DNA of 58,456 nt, taken from NCBI GenBank assembly GCA_017608345.1, contig JAFCGA010000006.1, positions 1-58,456 on the forward strand. The letters are read 5' to 3'. Every line of letters starts with the position of its first letter. The stretch's first letter is position 1. Position numbers and translations under genes: made by a program. The DNA is from Candidatus Pacearchaeota archaeon (GTDB lineage Archaea > Nanobdellota > Nanobdellia > UBA10117 > JAFCGA01). This document shows positions 7,858 through 15,392 of this stretch, in pieces. The notes beneath the pieces were generated by a model, which was given only the letters and a program-made list of their open reading frames with translations, was not told the DNA's origin and searched no databases.

Positions 7858-8425
7858 AAAGAAATGTACCTACAAAGACCACCCGACAAAGCTAGGCAAA
7901 GTATGGCATTTCTTAGCCCACGAAGATTCTTGGAGATCTTTCATAGTTGATGCTATCTTAATCATTCTCATAGGCAAATTTCTCATCTATCCAGCTATCG
8001 GATTAGCTTTAGGAACTAATTATCCCGTTGTAGCGGTTGTATCCTCGTCAATGGATCACAAAAGCCAAGAATTCGGTCAATGGTGGAATGTTCACAGCGC
8101 AGAGTATACACAATACAACATAACCCCGGAGCAATTCGAAGATTTTTATCTTAAGAACGGCTTCAAAAAAGGAGATGTAATAATAATAAAATCTGCAAAG
8201 GAATATCGGCCCGGGGATATTATTGTATATCAAGTCGCTACTCGAACAGACCCATTAATCCATAGAATTATTTCAATAGGTCCAATTCAAACCAAGGGTG
8301 ATGCAAATCAAGGACAATTAAATTTTGAAAAATCAATACCGGATAATTCAATCGAGGGAAAAGCTATATTTATTATACCTAAGATTGGCTGGGTAAAAGT
8401 GGGGCTACTCGAACTAATTCGATGA
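7850..8425 (+). CDS. Signal peptidase I, archaeal S26B type
   Basis: This 191-aa membrane protease has one transmembrane helix near residues 31-55 and then VVSSSMDH with the nucleophile Ser. DPLIHRII carries the catalytic His that replaces the bacterial Lys in S26B enzymes, and TKGDANQG gives the conserved Asp. It removes signal peptides from exported proteins, such as the large secreted protein at 40176-44858. It overlaps the DUF6485 gene by eight bases and the glycosyltransferase by ATGA. Confidence 0.9.
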   Translation: MAKKKCTYKDHPTKLGKVWHFLAHEDSWRSFIVDAILIILIGKFLIYPAIGLALGTNYPVVAVVSSSMDHKSQEFGQWWNVHSAEYTQYNITPEQFEDFYLKNGFKKGDVIIIKSAKEYRPGDIIVYQVATRTDPLIHRIISIGPIQTKGDANQGQLNFEKSIPDNSIEGKAIFIIPKIGWVKVGLLELIR

Positions 8426-9759
8426 AATTTCGAAAGAATATACCTGAACTCGCACCTACAAAAAAGAAGAAACCTAAGAAAAAGCGCAAGCTCAAGATAG
8501 CGATATTTACTGATACCTTTTTACCTCAACATAATGGCGTTGTTCAATCTATTCTTAATAATATAGAATATTTTTATAAGCGAGGACATAAAGTATGGGT
8601 TTTCGCACCAGGAAAGCGGTATAAGATAGAAACTAGGCGAGAGTTCAAGCTATTCAGGTCTTTTTCCATGCCATTTATCGGTCATAGCGAATATCGATTA
8701 GCAGCAATATCCGTAGATAAGTTTAAGGAAGTCTTCAAAAGAGAAAAATTCGATGTTATCCATTGCCATACACAGTTTTATATGGGTATTAATGGTCTAA
8801 TTTTATCGAGAGAGTACAAAATTCCAGCTATTTCAACATACCACACGCTCTTTGAAAGCTATGAACATTACTTAGATCCTTTTCCGCTACCAAAATCTCT
8901 GTCGGATCTACGAACAGGATCTCTATACTATTATCTCCGTAAATTCCACAAATCCTTCTATAAAACAATCGTACCAACAAAGACTCTATCCACTTATCTA
9001 AAAAATAAAAGAAAAATCAATACAACTGTACTTACTAATTCCATCCGCTTTGATAAACAAAAACATGTAAATATAAAGAGGAAATATAAGATACCTCGAA
9101 GCTCTAAATTGATTCTCTTTGTTGGCAGAATTGGAAAAGAGAAGAATCTAGATTTGCTGTTGGATGCATACAAATCTATACAAGCTAAAAAGGTCTACTT
9201 ATTAATCGCGGGCTATGGCCCTTATCTTCCGCACTTGCAAACCCGAATCAAATCAGAGCAAATAAAAAATGTAATTTTTACCGGCAAGTTTCCAAGTAAC
9301 ATAAAGAAATCGCTTTACTCTGCTTGTACTTTCTTTGTTTCAGCTTCAGAATCAGAAACTCAAGGCATGACGTTTATAGAAGCTATGCTCCGCAAGAAAC
9401 CGGTCATAGGAGTCAGAGCGCAAGGAGCAATAGATGTGATCAAAGACAATGCTAATGGCTATCTAGTAAAACCTGGAGACTCTACAGCACTGGCAGAAAA
9501 GATGAAACAATTGCTAGATCATCCTCGCTTGATTAAGAAGTTTGGGAAGGCTTCTAAGAAATTAGCTAAAGAATATTCAATAGATAAGGTCGGTGAGCAA
9601 ATGATTAAGCTCTATCGCCGAGCAATCGCTAATCATAAAATTGATCCGGGTACGCGCTCTACATTTCTAAGATTTTTAATAACAAAAGATCCACAGACCT
9701 TAAAGCAAGCCTTTAAAAAATTGCAGGAACGATTGGGAACTACCATCCGGATTATATGA
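8422..9759 (+). CDS. Glycosyltransferase family 4
   Basis: This 445-aa GT-B enzyme begins with a Lys-rich segment, then KIAIFTDTFLPQHNGVVQSI, the N-terminal glycine loop of GT4. The nucleotide-sugar site is SESETQGMTFIEAM (the E-x7-E motif), and ILFVGRIGKEKNLDLLL begins the second Rossmann domain. It resembles enzymes that add sugars to diacylglycerol or polyprenyl lipids, so a glycolipid or surface-glycan role is likely. It is linked to signal peptidase and two GT2 genes. Confidence 0.9.
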   Translation: MKFRKNIPELAPTKKKKPKKKRKLKIAIFTDTFLPQHNGVVQSILNNIEYFYKRGHKVWVFAPGKRYKIETRREFKLFRSFSMPFIGHSEYRLAAISVDKFKEVFKREKFDVIHCHTQFYMGINGLILSREYKIPAISTYHTLFESYEHYLDPFPLPKSLSDLRTGSLYYYLRKFHKSFYKTIVPTKTLSTYLKNKRKINTTVLTNSIRFDKQKHVNIKRKYKIPRSSKLILFVGRIGKEKNLDLLLDAYKSIQAKKVYLLIAGYGPYLPHLQTRIKSEQIKNVIFTGKFPSNIKKSLYSACTFFVSASESETQGMTFIEAMLRKKPVIGVRAQGAIDVIKDNANGYLVKPGDSTALAEKMKQLLDHPRLIKKFGKASKKLAKEYSIDKVGEQMIKLYRRAIANHKIDPGTRSTFLRFLITKDPQTLKQAFKKLQERLGTTIRII

Positions 9760-10487
9760 AATCAGAACATAAGCTATCTATAGTGATTCCCACGCTAAAT
9801 GAGGAAGAGTACTTACCTAAATTACTTTACGCGTTAGTCAGACAGTCCTTTAAGGATTTCGAAGTAATTGTTGTTGATGCGAAGTCAAAAGATAAGACAG
9901 AAGATCGAGCGAAATATTTTAGTAGTCATTTAAACTTGAAATTCCTTTCTTCAGATAGAGCTTCTCCAGCAATACAAAGAAACCTCGGAGCTAAAGCAGC
10001 GAAGGGAGATTATCTTCTCTTCTTAGATGCGGATGTTATTGTAACTATTAATTTTCTAAGAGATATTGTTCACGAATTCGATGAGAGATATATTGAATGC
10101 GCGACATGTCTATTAATTCCAATAAGTGATAAATTAATTGATAAGATGATGCATGGAGCGGTGAATTTTATGGTTAGAACAGCACAATATACAGATCCAT
10201 ATGCTCCTGGCGCGTGTATTCTATGTACTAAGAGATTATTTAATCGGATTTTAGGATTCGATGAGTCTTTAACGCTATGTGAAGACCATGATTTGGTTGG
10301 TAGAGCAAAAGAGCTAAGCAAATTTAGAGTTCTGCGTAGTCAGCGTATCTATCTTTCGGTAAGACGCCTAAAAAAAGAAGGACGATTGAAGTTGATAAGT
10401 AAGTATATGTATGTCGAACTGTGCCGCAAATTATTGGGCAGCTCTCCAAATGGAGTTGAATATTCATATGGTGATTACAAAACCTGA
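9756..10487 (+). CDS. Glycosyltransferase family 2
   Basis: This 243-aa GT-A enzyme shows SIVIPTLNEEEYLPKLL, VVDAKSKDKT, and the DAD metal-binding motif in LFLDADV; CEDHDLVGRA is the acceptor-side ED. It has no membrane segments after the catalytic domain. It is a paralogue of the next gene, with the same motifs in the same order. It probably adds one sugar in a surface-glycan pathway. Confidence 0.9.
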   Translation: MKSEHKLSIVIPTLNEEEYLPKLLYALVRQSFKDFEVIVVDAKSKDKTEDRAKYFSSHLNLKFLSSDRASPAIQRNLGAKAAKGDYLLFLDADVIVTINFLRDIVHEFDERYIECATCLLIPISDKLIDKMMHGAVNFMVRTAQYTDPYAPGACILCTKRLFNRILGFDESLTLCEDHDLVGRAKELSKFRVLRSQRIYLSVRRLKKEGRLKLISKYMYVELCRKLLGSSPNGVEYSYGDYKT

Positions 10488-11205
10488 ACTAACTATCGTG
10501 ATTCCAACGCTAAATGAGGAAAAATATCTCCCTAAGCTGTTGGCTGCATTAGTAAATCAGACATATCAGGATTTTGAAGTTATTATTGTTGATGGAAACT
10601 CAAAAGACAATACCGTTGAAATTGCAAATAGTTTCAAAAAGATCCTTAAACTCCGAGTAATTATCGAAAAAGAACGCAGCATAGGCCTTGCTAGAAATCG
10701 CGGGGGAGGGGTCGCAAAAGGTAAGTATATTTATTTTTTAGACGCAGATGTGCTTCCCGCTAGGAATTTTCTAGAGAAGACCATGCTAGAAGCCAAATAC
10801 CGCGAATTAGATATTGCGACAGCCCGCCTTAGGCCGATTAGTAAGCGGAGAAGAGATTATCTACTGCGAATTTTAGCTAATTCTACAATGCTATTTTCTC
10901 AATATTTCTTCCCAACAGCATTTGGATTTTGCATTTTATGCACCCGAGAAGTTTTCGATAAGACCAAAGGATTTGACCCCACAATTAAGTTAGGAGAAGA
11001 TAATAATTTTGTTCGACGAGCAGCAAATAAAGGTTTTAAATTCAGAGTTATGAAAAAACCAAAGATACCCGTATCTGTTCGCAGATTAGATTATGAAGGA
11101 CGATTAAAGATGCTACTTAAATATTACACTTGTGCCATACATTGGTTCATTCTCGGACAAGAAGCTAGAGACAATCGGTTTAATTACGAATTCGGTAATT
11201 ATTAA
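10468..11205 (+). CDS. Glycosyltransferase family 2, tandem paralogue
   Basis: This is a 245-aa GT-A enzyme with TIVIPTLNEEKYLPKLL, IVDGNSKDNT, FLDADVLP and LGEDNNFVRRA. The ATG at 10468 is preferred because the catalytic domain begins seven residues later and the overlap with the upstream gene is then only 20 bases; in-frame starts at 10411 and 10450 lie deeper in that gene. It closes the operon and is followed by the tRNA-Gly gene on the other strand, three bases after its stop codon. Confidence 0.88.
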   Translation: MVITKPELTIVIPTLNEEKYLPKLLAALVNQTYQDFEVIIVDGNSKDNTVEIANSFKKILKLRVIIEKERSIGLARNRGGGVAKGKYIYFLDADVLPARNFLEKTMLEAKYRELDIATARLRPISKRRRDYLLRILANSTMLFSQYFFPTAFGFCILCTREVFDKTKGFDPTIKLGEDNNFVRRAANKGFKFRVMKKPKIPVSVRRLDYEGRLKMLLKYYTCAIHWFILGQEARDNRFNYEFGNY

Positions 11206-11207
11206 TA

Positions 11208-11545
11208 TGCGCCGTCCGGGATTTTCCGTGCCTCCGGAGTTAAAGTTCTTTCTTCCAGACCGGAACTAGTTCCGGTTGGCCACGCGGAATTTTATTCCGC
11301 TTGGTCCCCAGGGTTTCTTTCTTTCAAGAAAGAAAGGCTGTTTGAACCCGGGCCATCAGCTTGGAAGGCTGAGGTCCTACCATTTTCCACAACCTTTTCG
11401 TATTTTCGGAGCGAGCAAAGCTCGCGTAGTAAGATGCCTTTCTTTTGGCACCTTACCTTTCCTTGCTCAACGAGTAAGGCACGAGGAAGCTATGCTTCTG
11501 ACGTGTCTCTTCGCGAAAGAAAAGGCAGTTCTAGACCAACGGCGC
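11208..11545 (-). tRNA. tRNA-Gly(UCC) with D-loop and T-loop introns
   Basis: Exons join to a normal tRNA of 70 nt plus discriminator A. The acceptor is GCGCCGT/ACGGCGC, the D-stem GTCT/GGAC, and the anticodon arm TCAGC-CTTCCAA-GCTGA (anticodon UCC at 11365-11363). The T-arm is CCGGG-TTCAAAT-CCCGG. Intron 1 (about 11530-11383, 148 nt) interrupts the D-loop after TAG, and intron 2 (about 11340-11222, 119 nt) interrupts the T-loop after TTCAAA. Both contain strong hairpins, for example CCTTTTC/GAAAAGG in intron 1 and a palindrome ACCGGAACTAGTTCCGGT in intron 2. The anticodon loop is intact. Splice positions may shift by one or two bases. A TATA-like TTTATAAAC lies near 11569-11577. Confidence 0.88.
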
Positions 11546-11568
11546 ATATAGAATTAATAAAAAATCTG

Positions 11569-11577
11569 TTTATAAAC
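11569..11577 (-). promoter_or_regulatory. TATA box of tRNA-Gly gene
   Basis: GTTTATAAA on the minus strand lies about 25-30 bases before the tRNA 5' end. It supports transcription of the whole 338-bp interrupted gene as one unit. Confidence 0.5.
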
Positions 11578-11620
11578 GTAACGATTATCAGAGCTGGGCT
11601 TTGTTTAAAAATTACCTCGC

Positions 11621-11917
11621 TTAACAAGCTTTATATTTGCTTAATAGTCTGTCGCATAATTGCCTTGCTGATACGCCGTCTAATACTTTTAATGCCTGCG
11701 GCTTTTCAGAGTAGTCGTTTTCTTTCCAATCCGAGCAAGCATTAAAGAAAGTCTTTGCATCTTCACCGACGCATTCTGTACCTGAGATTGATGTAGTTGG
11801 AGCAGCAGTTGTTGCGCCAGTCACAGGAGCTTCATTACCGCTAAAAGCAAAATATAGTCCTCCTACAACTATAACTACGACAATTATACTTAACATTAGC
11901 TTCGCTACTTTCTTCAT
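11621..11917 (-). CDS. Small secreted or membrane-anchored protein
   Basis: This 98-aa product starts MKKVAK and has one hydrophobic segment (LMLSIIVVVIVVGGLYFAF). A short Thr/Ala/Pro linker follows, then a small domain with four cysteines (TECVG, NACSD, RQLCD and a C-terminal Cys). It is probably anchored outside the membrane with two disulfides. The ATG at 11917 is chosen over one at 11935 because the TATA-like ATATTTAAAG at 11938-11947 is about 25 bases upstream of it. No family recognised. Confidence 0.65.
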   Translation of the reverse strand: MKKVAKLMLSIIVVVIVVGGLYFAFSGNEAPVTGATTAAPTTSISGTECVGEDAKTFFNACSDWKENDYSEKPQALKVLDGVSARQLCDRLLSKYKAC

Positions 11918-12121
11918 ATTTAAGTTACCGCACAAGGATATTTAAAGTTTTTCTATGCTGTGTAAAATAACCAAAAACCATACTGGAAAAGAACCACCCG
12001 CTAGACTTTCCGTTCTGATTTTTGGAATTGCATTCGAATTAAAATATATATTTTTAGACCCTCGTGCGACTGCAATAAGAAAATAATAACGTTTATTAGT
12101 GTAATTCGCGTTATTTAACAA

Positions 12122-12754
12122 ATGATGTATGTTTTCTCAGCGTACCCAAATATCGCAATAAATTGCTGTGGCGGAACAATCGCAAAGTACTCTGCGGAAG
12201 GAGAAAGTATAACTCCCGTAATCTTTTCTTTCGGCGAGAATACAAATCCATTGCTAGATCCATCGCATATAACTGCGCAGCTAATTAAGGAATCCCGGGC
12301 AGCATTTAAACTCTTAAGGTGCAAGCCAATCTTTCTCGGACTTCCAGATAAGCGATTGAGAAAACGCATAACTGATAGCAAGATAGAAACGCAGATTAAA
12401 CAACTTTTGCGGAAGAGCCGACCAGAAATAATATTTACGCATGATATTTATGATGCAAATCCCACCTATCGAAAGATAGCCAAATTTATAGAAAAAACAG
12501 TAGCTGAATTGAAACTTAAGACGCGGATTTACGCATTTCGAGCAGAATTTCCAATTAAACTAATAAAACGGGAAGTTCCCAAGCTGTATGTGGATATTAC
12601 AGACCGTTATGCGGCTAAGCAAGAAGCAATAAATCAATTTAAGTCGCACGAGCTGTTTAATAATTATCATTTAGCTATTTCACATTTAAACGATCGTGTC
12701 TATGGCTTGCGCATCGGTGTCAAGTATGCAGAAGTGTTTTATCGAAGTCAGTGA
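12122..12754 (+). CDS. PIG-L deacetylase-like protein lacking zinc ligands
   Basis: The 210-aa protein follows the PIG-L/LmbE fold: a first strand, then GGTIAKYSAEGESITPVIFSFGE as in GlcNAc deacetylases, and IIFTHDIYDANPTYR near residues 100-114. The zinc and catalytic motif HPDDE of the first loop is replaced by YPNIA, and the HxxH-type ligand later is NPTYR. So the known chemistry (removing acetyl from GlcNAc-type substrates) seems lost. It may bind a sugar or act as a regulatory pseudoenzyme. It stops one base before the convergent TrmB gene. Confidence 0.75.
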   Translation: MMYVFSAYPNIAINCCGGTIAKYSAEGESITPVIFSFGENTNPLLDPSHITAQLIKESRAAFKLLRCKPIFLGLPDKRLRKRITDSKIETQIKQLLRKSRPEIIFTHDIYDANPTYRKIAKFIEKTVAELKLKTRIYAFRAEFPIKLIKREVPKLYVDITDRYAAKQEAINQFKSHELFNNYHLAISHLNDRVYGLRIGVKYAEVFYRSQ

Positions 12755-13471
12755 TTATGTGGCTTCGGACCATATCTGCTTAAAGAACGCGTTGAATTGG
12801 CTTGCTAAGGCTTTACTTTGTATTTTTATTGCTGTTTTGTTAGGTATCCAGCTAAGCAAGACTATCATATCCTGAAAAATAGTTATGCCTTCGGGAAAAT
12901 CAAAGTTAGTATATTTTATCTGCAATTTGCTGTGTCTCTTTTCGCGAGAAGGTTTATTTTTTGTATTTCGTAATAATTTAACTTTAATCCCGCGATTTTT
13001 TCTTCTTGTACTTAAATGCTTAAAGAAGAGATCAGCAGCGTCATCCTTTTCTTCATTAATTGAAAATATTAAATATTCTTCTTTCGGCTTAGAATTACTT
13101 ATTAAATTATTAAACATGGCGAATATCGCTTTTCGGCCGTCATAGATTTCTACGGATTGCTTTCGGTTAGCAAAGGTTTTCTGCGCTTCAAGTAGAGGCA
13201 AGAGTTTTGAAAGTTTTTTTTGCTTTTCTTCCAGCGAATTTAGGATAGTTTTGGGCTCAGCGGCTTGATAATTCCGACTACTGCTAATGATGACATAAGA
13301 TACTAACCCTTTTGTTTGTAGGCGATTTAGAACCTCATATATCTTTGAGCTCGGGATATTAGTTTTCTTAATTATTTCTCCGACAGTTGTTGATCCTATC
13401 TGAAGTAGAGCTAAATAAACTTTAATCTCACGTTTTGAGAGCCCAATCTCTTCAAGTATGCTTGTGTCCAT
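12755..13471 (-). CDS. TrmB-family transcriptional regulator
   Basis: This 238-aa protein has an N-terminal winged helix of the TrmB type: LEEIGLSKREIKVYLALLQIGSTTVGEI, then KIYEVLNRLQTKGLVSYV, a coiled segment (SLEEKQKKLSKLLPLLEAQ) and a C-terminal effector domain with VEIYDGRKAIFAMFNNL. TrmB proteins often sense sugars, so it may control nearby glycan or purine genes. It is divergent from the IMP cyclohydrolase fusion gene across a 92-bp promoter region and may regulate it. Confidence 0.85.
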   Translation of the reverse strand: MDTSILEEIGLSKREIKVYLALLQIGSTTVGEIIKKTNIPSSKIYEVLNRLQTKGLVSYVIISSSRNYQAAEPKTILNSLEEKQKKLSKLLPLLEAQKTFANRKQSVEIYDGRKAIFAMFNNLISNSKPKEEYLIFSINEEKDDAADLFFKHLSTRRKNRGIKVKLLRNTKNKPSREKRHSKLQIKYTNFDFPEGITIFQDMIVLLSWIPNKTAIKIQSKALASQFNAFFKQIWSEAT

Positions 13472-13563
13472 TTTATTTTATTATCGAGCAGGTTTTTAAA
13501 TATTACTACTCCCATTAGGGGTAGATTATTCTTATAATTCTCATTTTCAAGTAAGAGATTAAG

Positions 13564-15153
13564 ATGAAAAATAAGAAATACGCTTTAATTACTGTTTCAG
13601 ATCGGAGAGGATTGCTACCTTTTGCAGCAGCATTAAAAACGCTAGACTTCGAGATTATAACTTCTAAAAGGACAACCCAGTTTCTGAGAAAACATGGCCT
13701 CGAAGTAACAGAAGTACCGGAGATTACTGGATATCAACCTATAATCGGCAAGCAGGGAATAAAGTTGATTCACCCGAAAATCTTCGGAGCTATCCTGGCG
13801 GACGAGAATAAACGAGAGCATCAGGAAGATTTGAAGAAATATAATATTAACCCCTTCAAACTTGTTGTTTGTAATTTTTATCCTTTTGAGAAAACGATTT
13901 CGAAGAAGGACTTTCAACATGAAACAGCAATGTACAATTTGGATATCGGTGGACCGGCAATGGTTCGCTGCGCTGCAAAGAACTACAATAATGTAACAGT
14001 TATAACTGCCCCCGAAGATTATGAGATGGTTTTGGGGGAGCTAAAATCAAAAGGAGACGTGCCGCTAGAAATTAGGAAATCTTTATCCTTAAAGGCGTTT
14101 AGATATGTGCATAACTATGATGAACTAATCATTACCTATCTCTCCTCAGCGTTCGAAGTTAAGGCATGTAAGAATTGTTTAAACACGACAAAGAATCCGA
14201 CGATGACAATCAATGAAGAAGGGTTATGTCGAATCTGCGAGTTGTATAAGAATAATTTCGACAAAAAGATACTCGATAAAGAGTTGAAGTTTCTTAAGTC
14301 CTTTATTGGTAGCAGTAAAAGCAAGTATGACCTAATGGTTGGTATATCTGGTGGCAAAGATAGTACTGCTATGTTACATACAATTAAACAAATGGGATTT
14401 AATCCGCTAGCATTTAATTTTGATATTGGTTATTATCCTAAACATATTTTTTCAAGATCAACGCAGGTAGCTAAAAAGCTCTCCATCGACCATGAAATAA
14501 TAGATATTCGAAAGTATATTCGCGAAAATGATCGAAAGTCATATCAGATGACTGCGGAGTTATATGATCGAGGTAATCTGCAGGAATTCCAAGAGCGCTA
14601 TTTGATCGGTCGGAAGCATTACTCTGTAAAGTGTAAGCATTCTGTTGCATTTGTACGAACTTGTCAACTATGTCGTCATACAGTTATCCCAGCGTATTAC
14701 GCAGAAGCTTTGAAGCGTGGCGTGAAAGTTGTTGTGCTCGGTATAAATGAATGGGCAGGATTAAGCCAGAAAAGAGATTCAGAGAAGTACACTATTTCAG
14801 CTATTCGTAAATTGCAACCTTTTCCCGATAAGCCTGCAATATATATTGTTCATCTTCCTTTTCTGCTACAAAGAACCAGCAAAGATACCTTGAATATTCT
14901 TAAAAAGCTCGGCTGGAAAATCCCTTGCAGAGAAGACTTTATCGAATCAAATTCCAATTCCTGCTTATTTGCTAGAGCTGCAGAAAATAAGGCGCGAGAG
15001 CTGCTGGGGTTTCACCCAGATTCTACTCGATTATCTAGAGAAGTTACTGTTGGATTTATTACAAGAGAACAAGCTAGAAAGGCTCTGAGCAAAAATCATC
15101 TATATAAATACTCTGTTCGAGAAGTTTTGCAGAGAGCTAAGATTATAAACTAA
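13564..15153 (+). CDS. IMP cyclohydrolase domain fused to PP-loop ATPase
   Basis: Residues 1 to about 190 match the N-terminal half of PurH: ALITVSDRRGLLPFA, ITGYQPIIGKQG, LIHPKIFGAILAD, VVCNFYPFEKT and NLDIGGPAMVRCAAKN. PurH's transformylase half is absent. Instead residues 200-529 hold a Cys pair (CKNC), a second pair (CRIC), a PP-loop VGISGGKDS near residue 260 that splits ATP to AMP and PPi, and further cysteines (VKCKH, TCQLC). The second half resembles N-acetyl-sugar amidotransferase or tRNA-thiolation PP-loop enzymes. The reaction is unknown. It has its own promoter region, divergent from TrmB. Confidence 0.8.
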   Translation: MKNKKYALITVSDRRGLLPFAAALKTLDFEIITSKRTTQFLRKHGLEVTEVPEITGYQPIIGKQGIKLIHPKIFGAILADENKREHQEDLKKYNINPFKLVVCNFYPFEKTISKKDFQHETAMYNLDIGGPAMVRCAAKNYNNVTVITAPEDYEMVLGELKSKGDVPLEIRKSLSLKAFRYVHNYDELIITYLSSAFEVKACKNCLNTTKNPTMTINEEGLCRICELYKNNFDKKILDKELKFLKSFIGSSKSKYDLMVGISGGKDSTAMLHTIKQMGFNPLAFNFDIGYYPKHIFSRSTQVAKKLSIDHEIIDIRKYIRENDRKSYQMTAELYDRGNLQEFQERYLIGRKHYSVKCKHSVAFVRTCQLCRHTVIPAYYAEALKRGVKVVVLGINEWAGLSQKRDSEKYTISAIRKLQPFPDKPAIYIVHLPFLLQRTSKDTLNILKKLGWKIPCREDFIESNSNSCLFARAAENKARELLGFHPDSTRLSREVTVGFITREQARKALSKNHLYKYSVREVLQRAKIIN

Positions 15154-15157
15154 TTGC

Positions 15158-15317
15158 GGGTCTGGTGAGATTCGAACTCACGACCCTTCGCTATCTCCAC
15201 TATCTTTTTTCCGCCAGCGCTTTTCTAAGGGGCGGTTAGGAGGCGAATGCTCTATCCAGGTTACTCGTCTATTCCTTCTTTTCCAAAGCGAAAGAAAAGG
15301 CTCTGAGCTACAGACCC
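15158..15317 (-). tRNA. tRNA-Arg(CCU) with D-loop and anticodon-loop introns
   Basis: Exons join to a 74-nt tRNA. The acceptor is GGGTCTG/CAGACCC, the D-arm GCTC...GAGC and the anticodon arm TTCGC-CTCCTAA-GCGAA (CCU at 15240-15238). The T-arm is GTGAG-TTCGAAT-CTCAC. Intron 1 (15302-15261, 42 nt) interrupts the D-loop between CAG and CCTGG. Intron 2 (15236-15193, 44 nt) is at the canonical 37/38 site and contains a GCCC/GGC-type hairpin. No CCA is encoded. The 3' end is four bases from the stop of the upstream convergent gene. Exon arithmetic (74+42+44) equals the gene length exactly. Confidence 0.92.
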
Positions 15318-15361
15318 AATATAAAAAGCCGTATTCTGGTTTAAAAGATTTGTTATGGAAA

Positions 15362-15372
15362 GCCTTTTAAAT
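15362..15372 (+). promoter_or_regulatory. TATA box of the 256-aa gene
   Basis: CCTTTTAAATC lies about 25 bases before the ATG at 15393. The tRNA-Arg promoter (CTTTTAAACC on the minus strand, near 15340-15349) lies in the same 75-bp divergent region. Confidence 0.45.
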
Positions 15373-15392
15373 CGATACCATTCTGGAGTAGT

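Noticed and set aside
11276-11745. Two open plus-strand frames of about 90-100 codons
   Set aside because: They run through the tRNA-Gly gene and its introns on the other strand; the composition is that of structured RNA, and there is no promoter for them.
11946-12121. Regulatory RNA or small gene in the 176-bp gap before the PIG-L gene
   Set aside because: Only A/T-rich promoter-like sequence is seen. No stable fold or supported frame was found.
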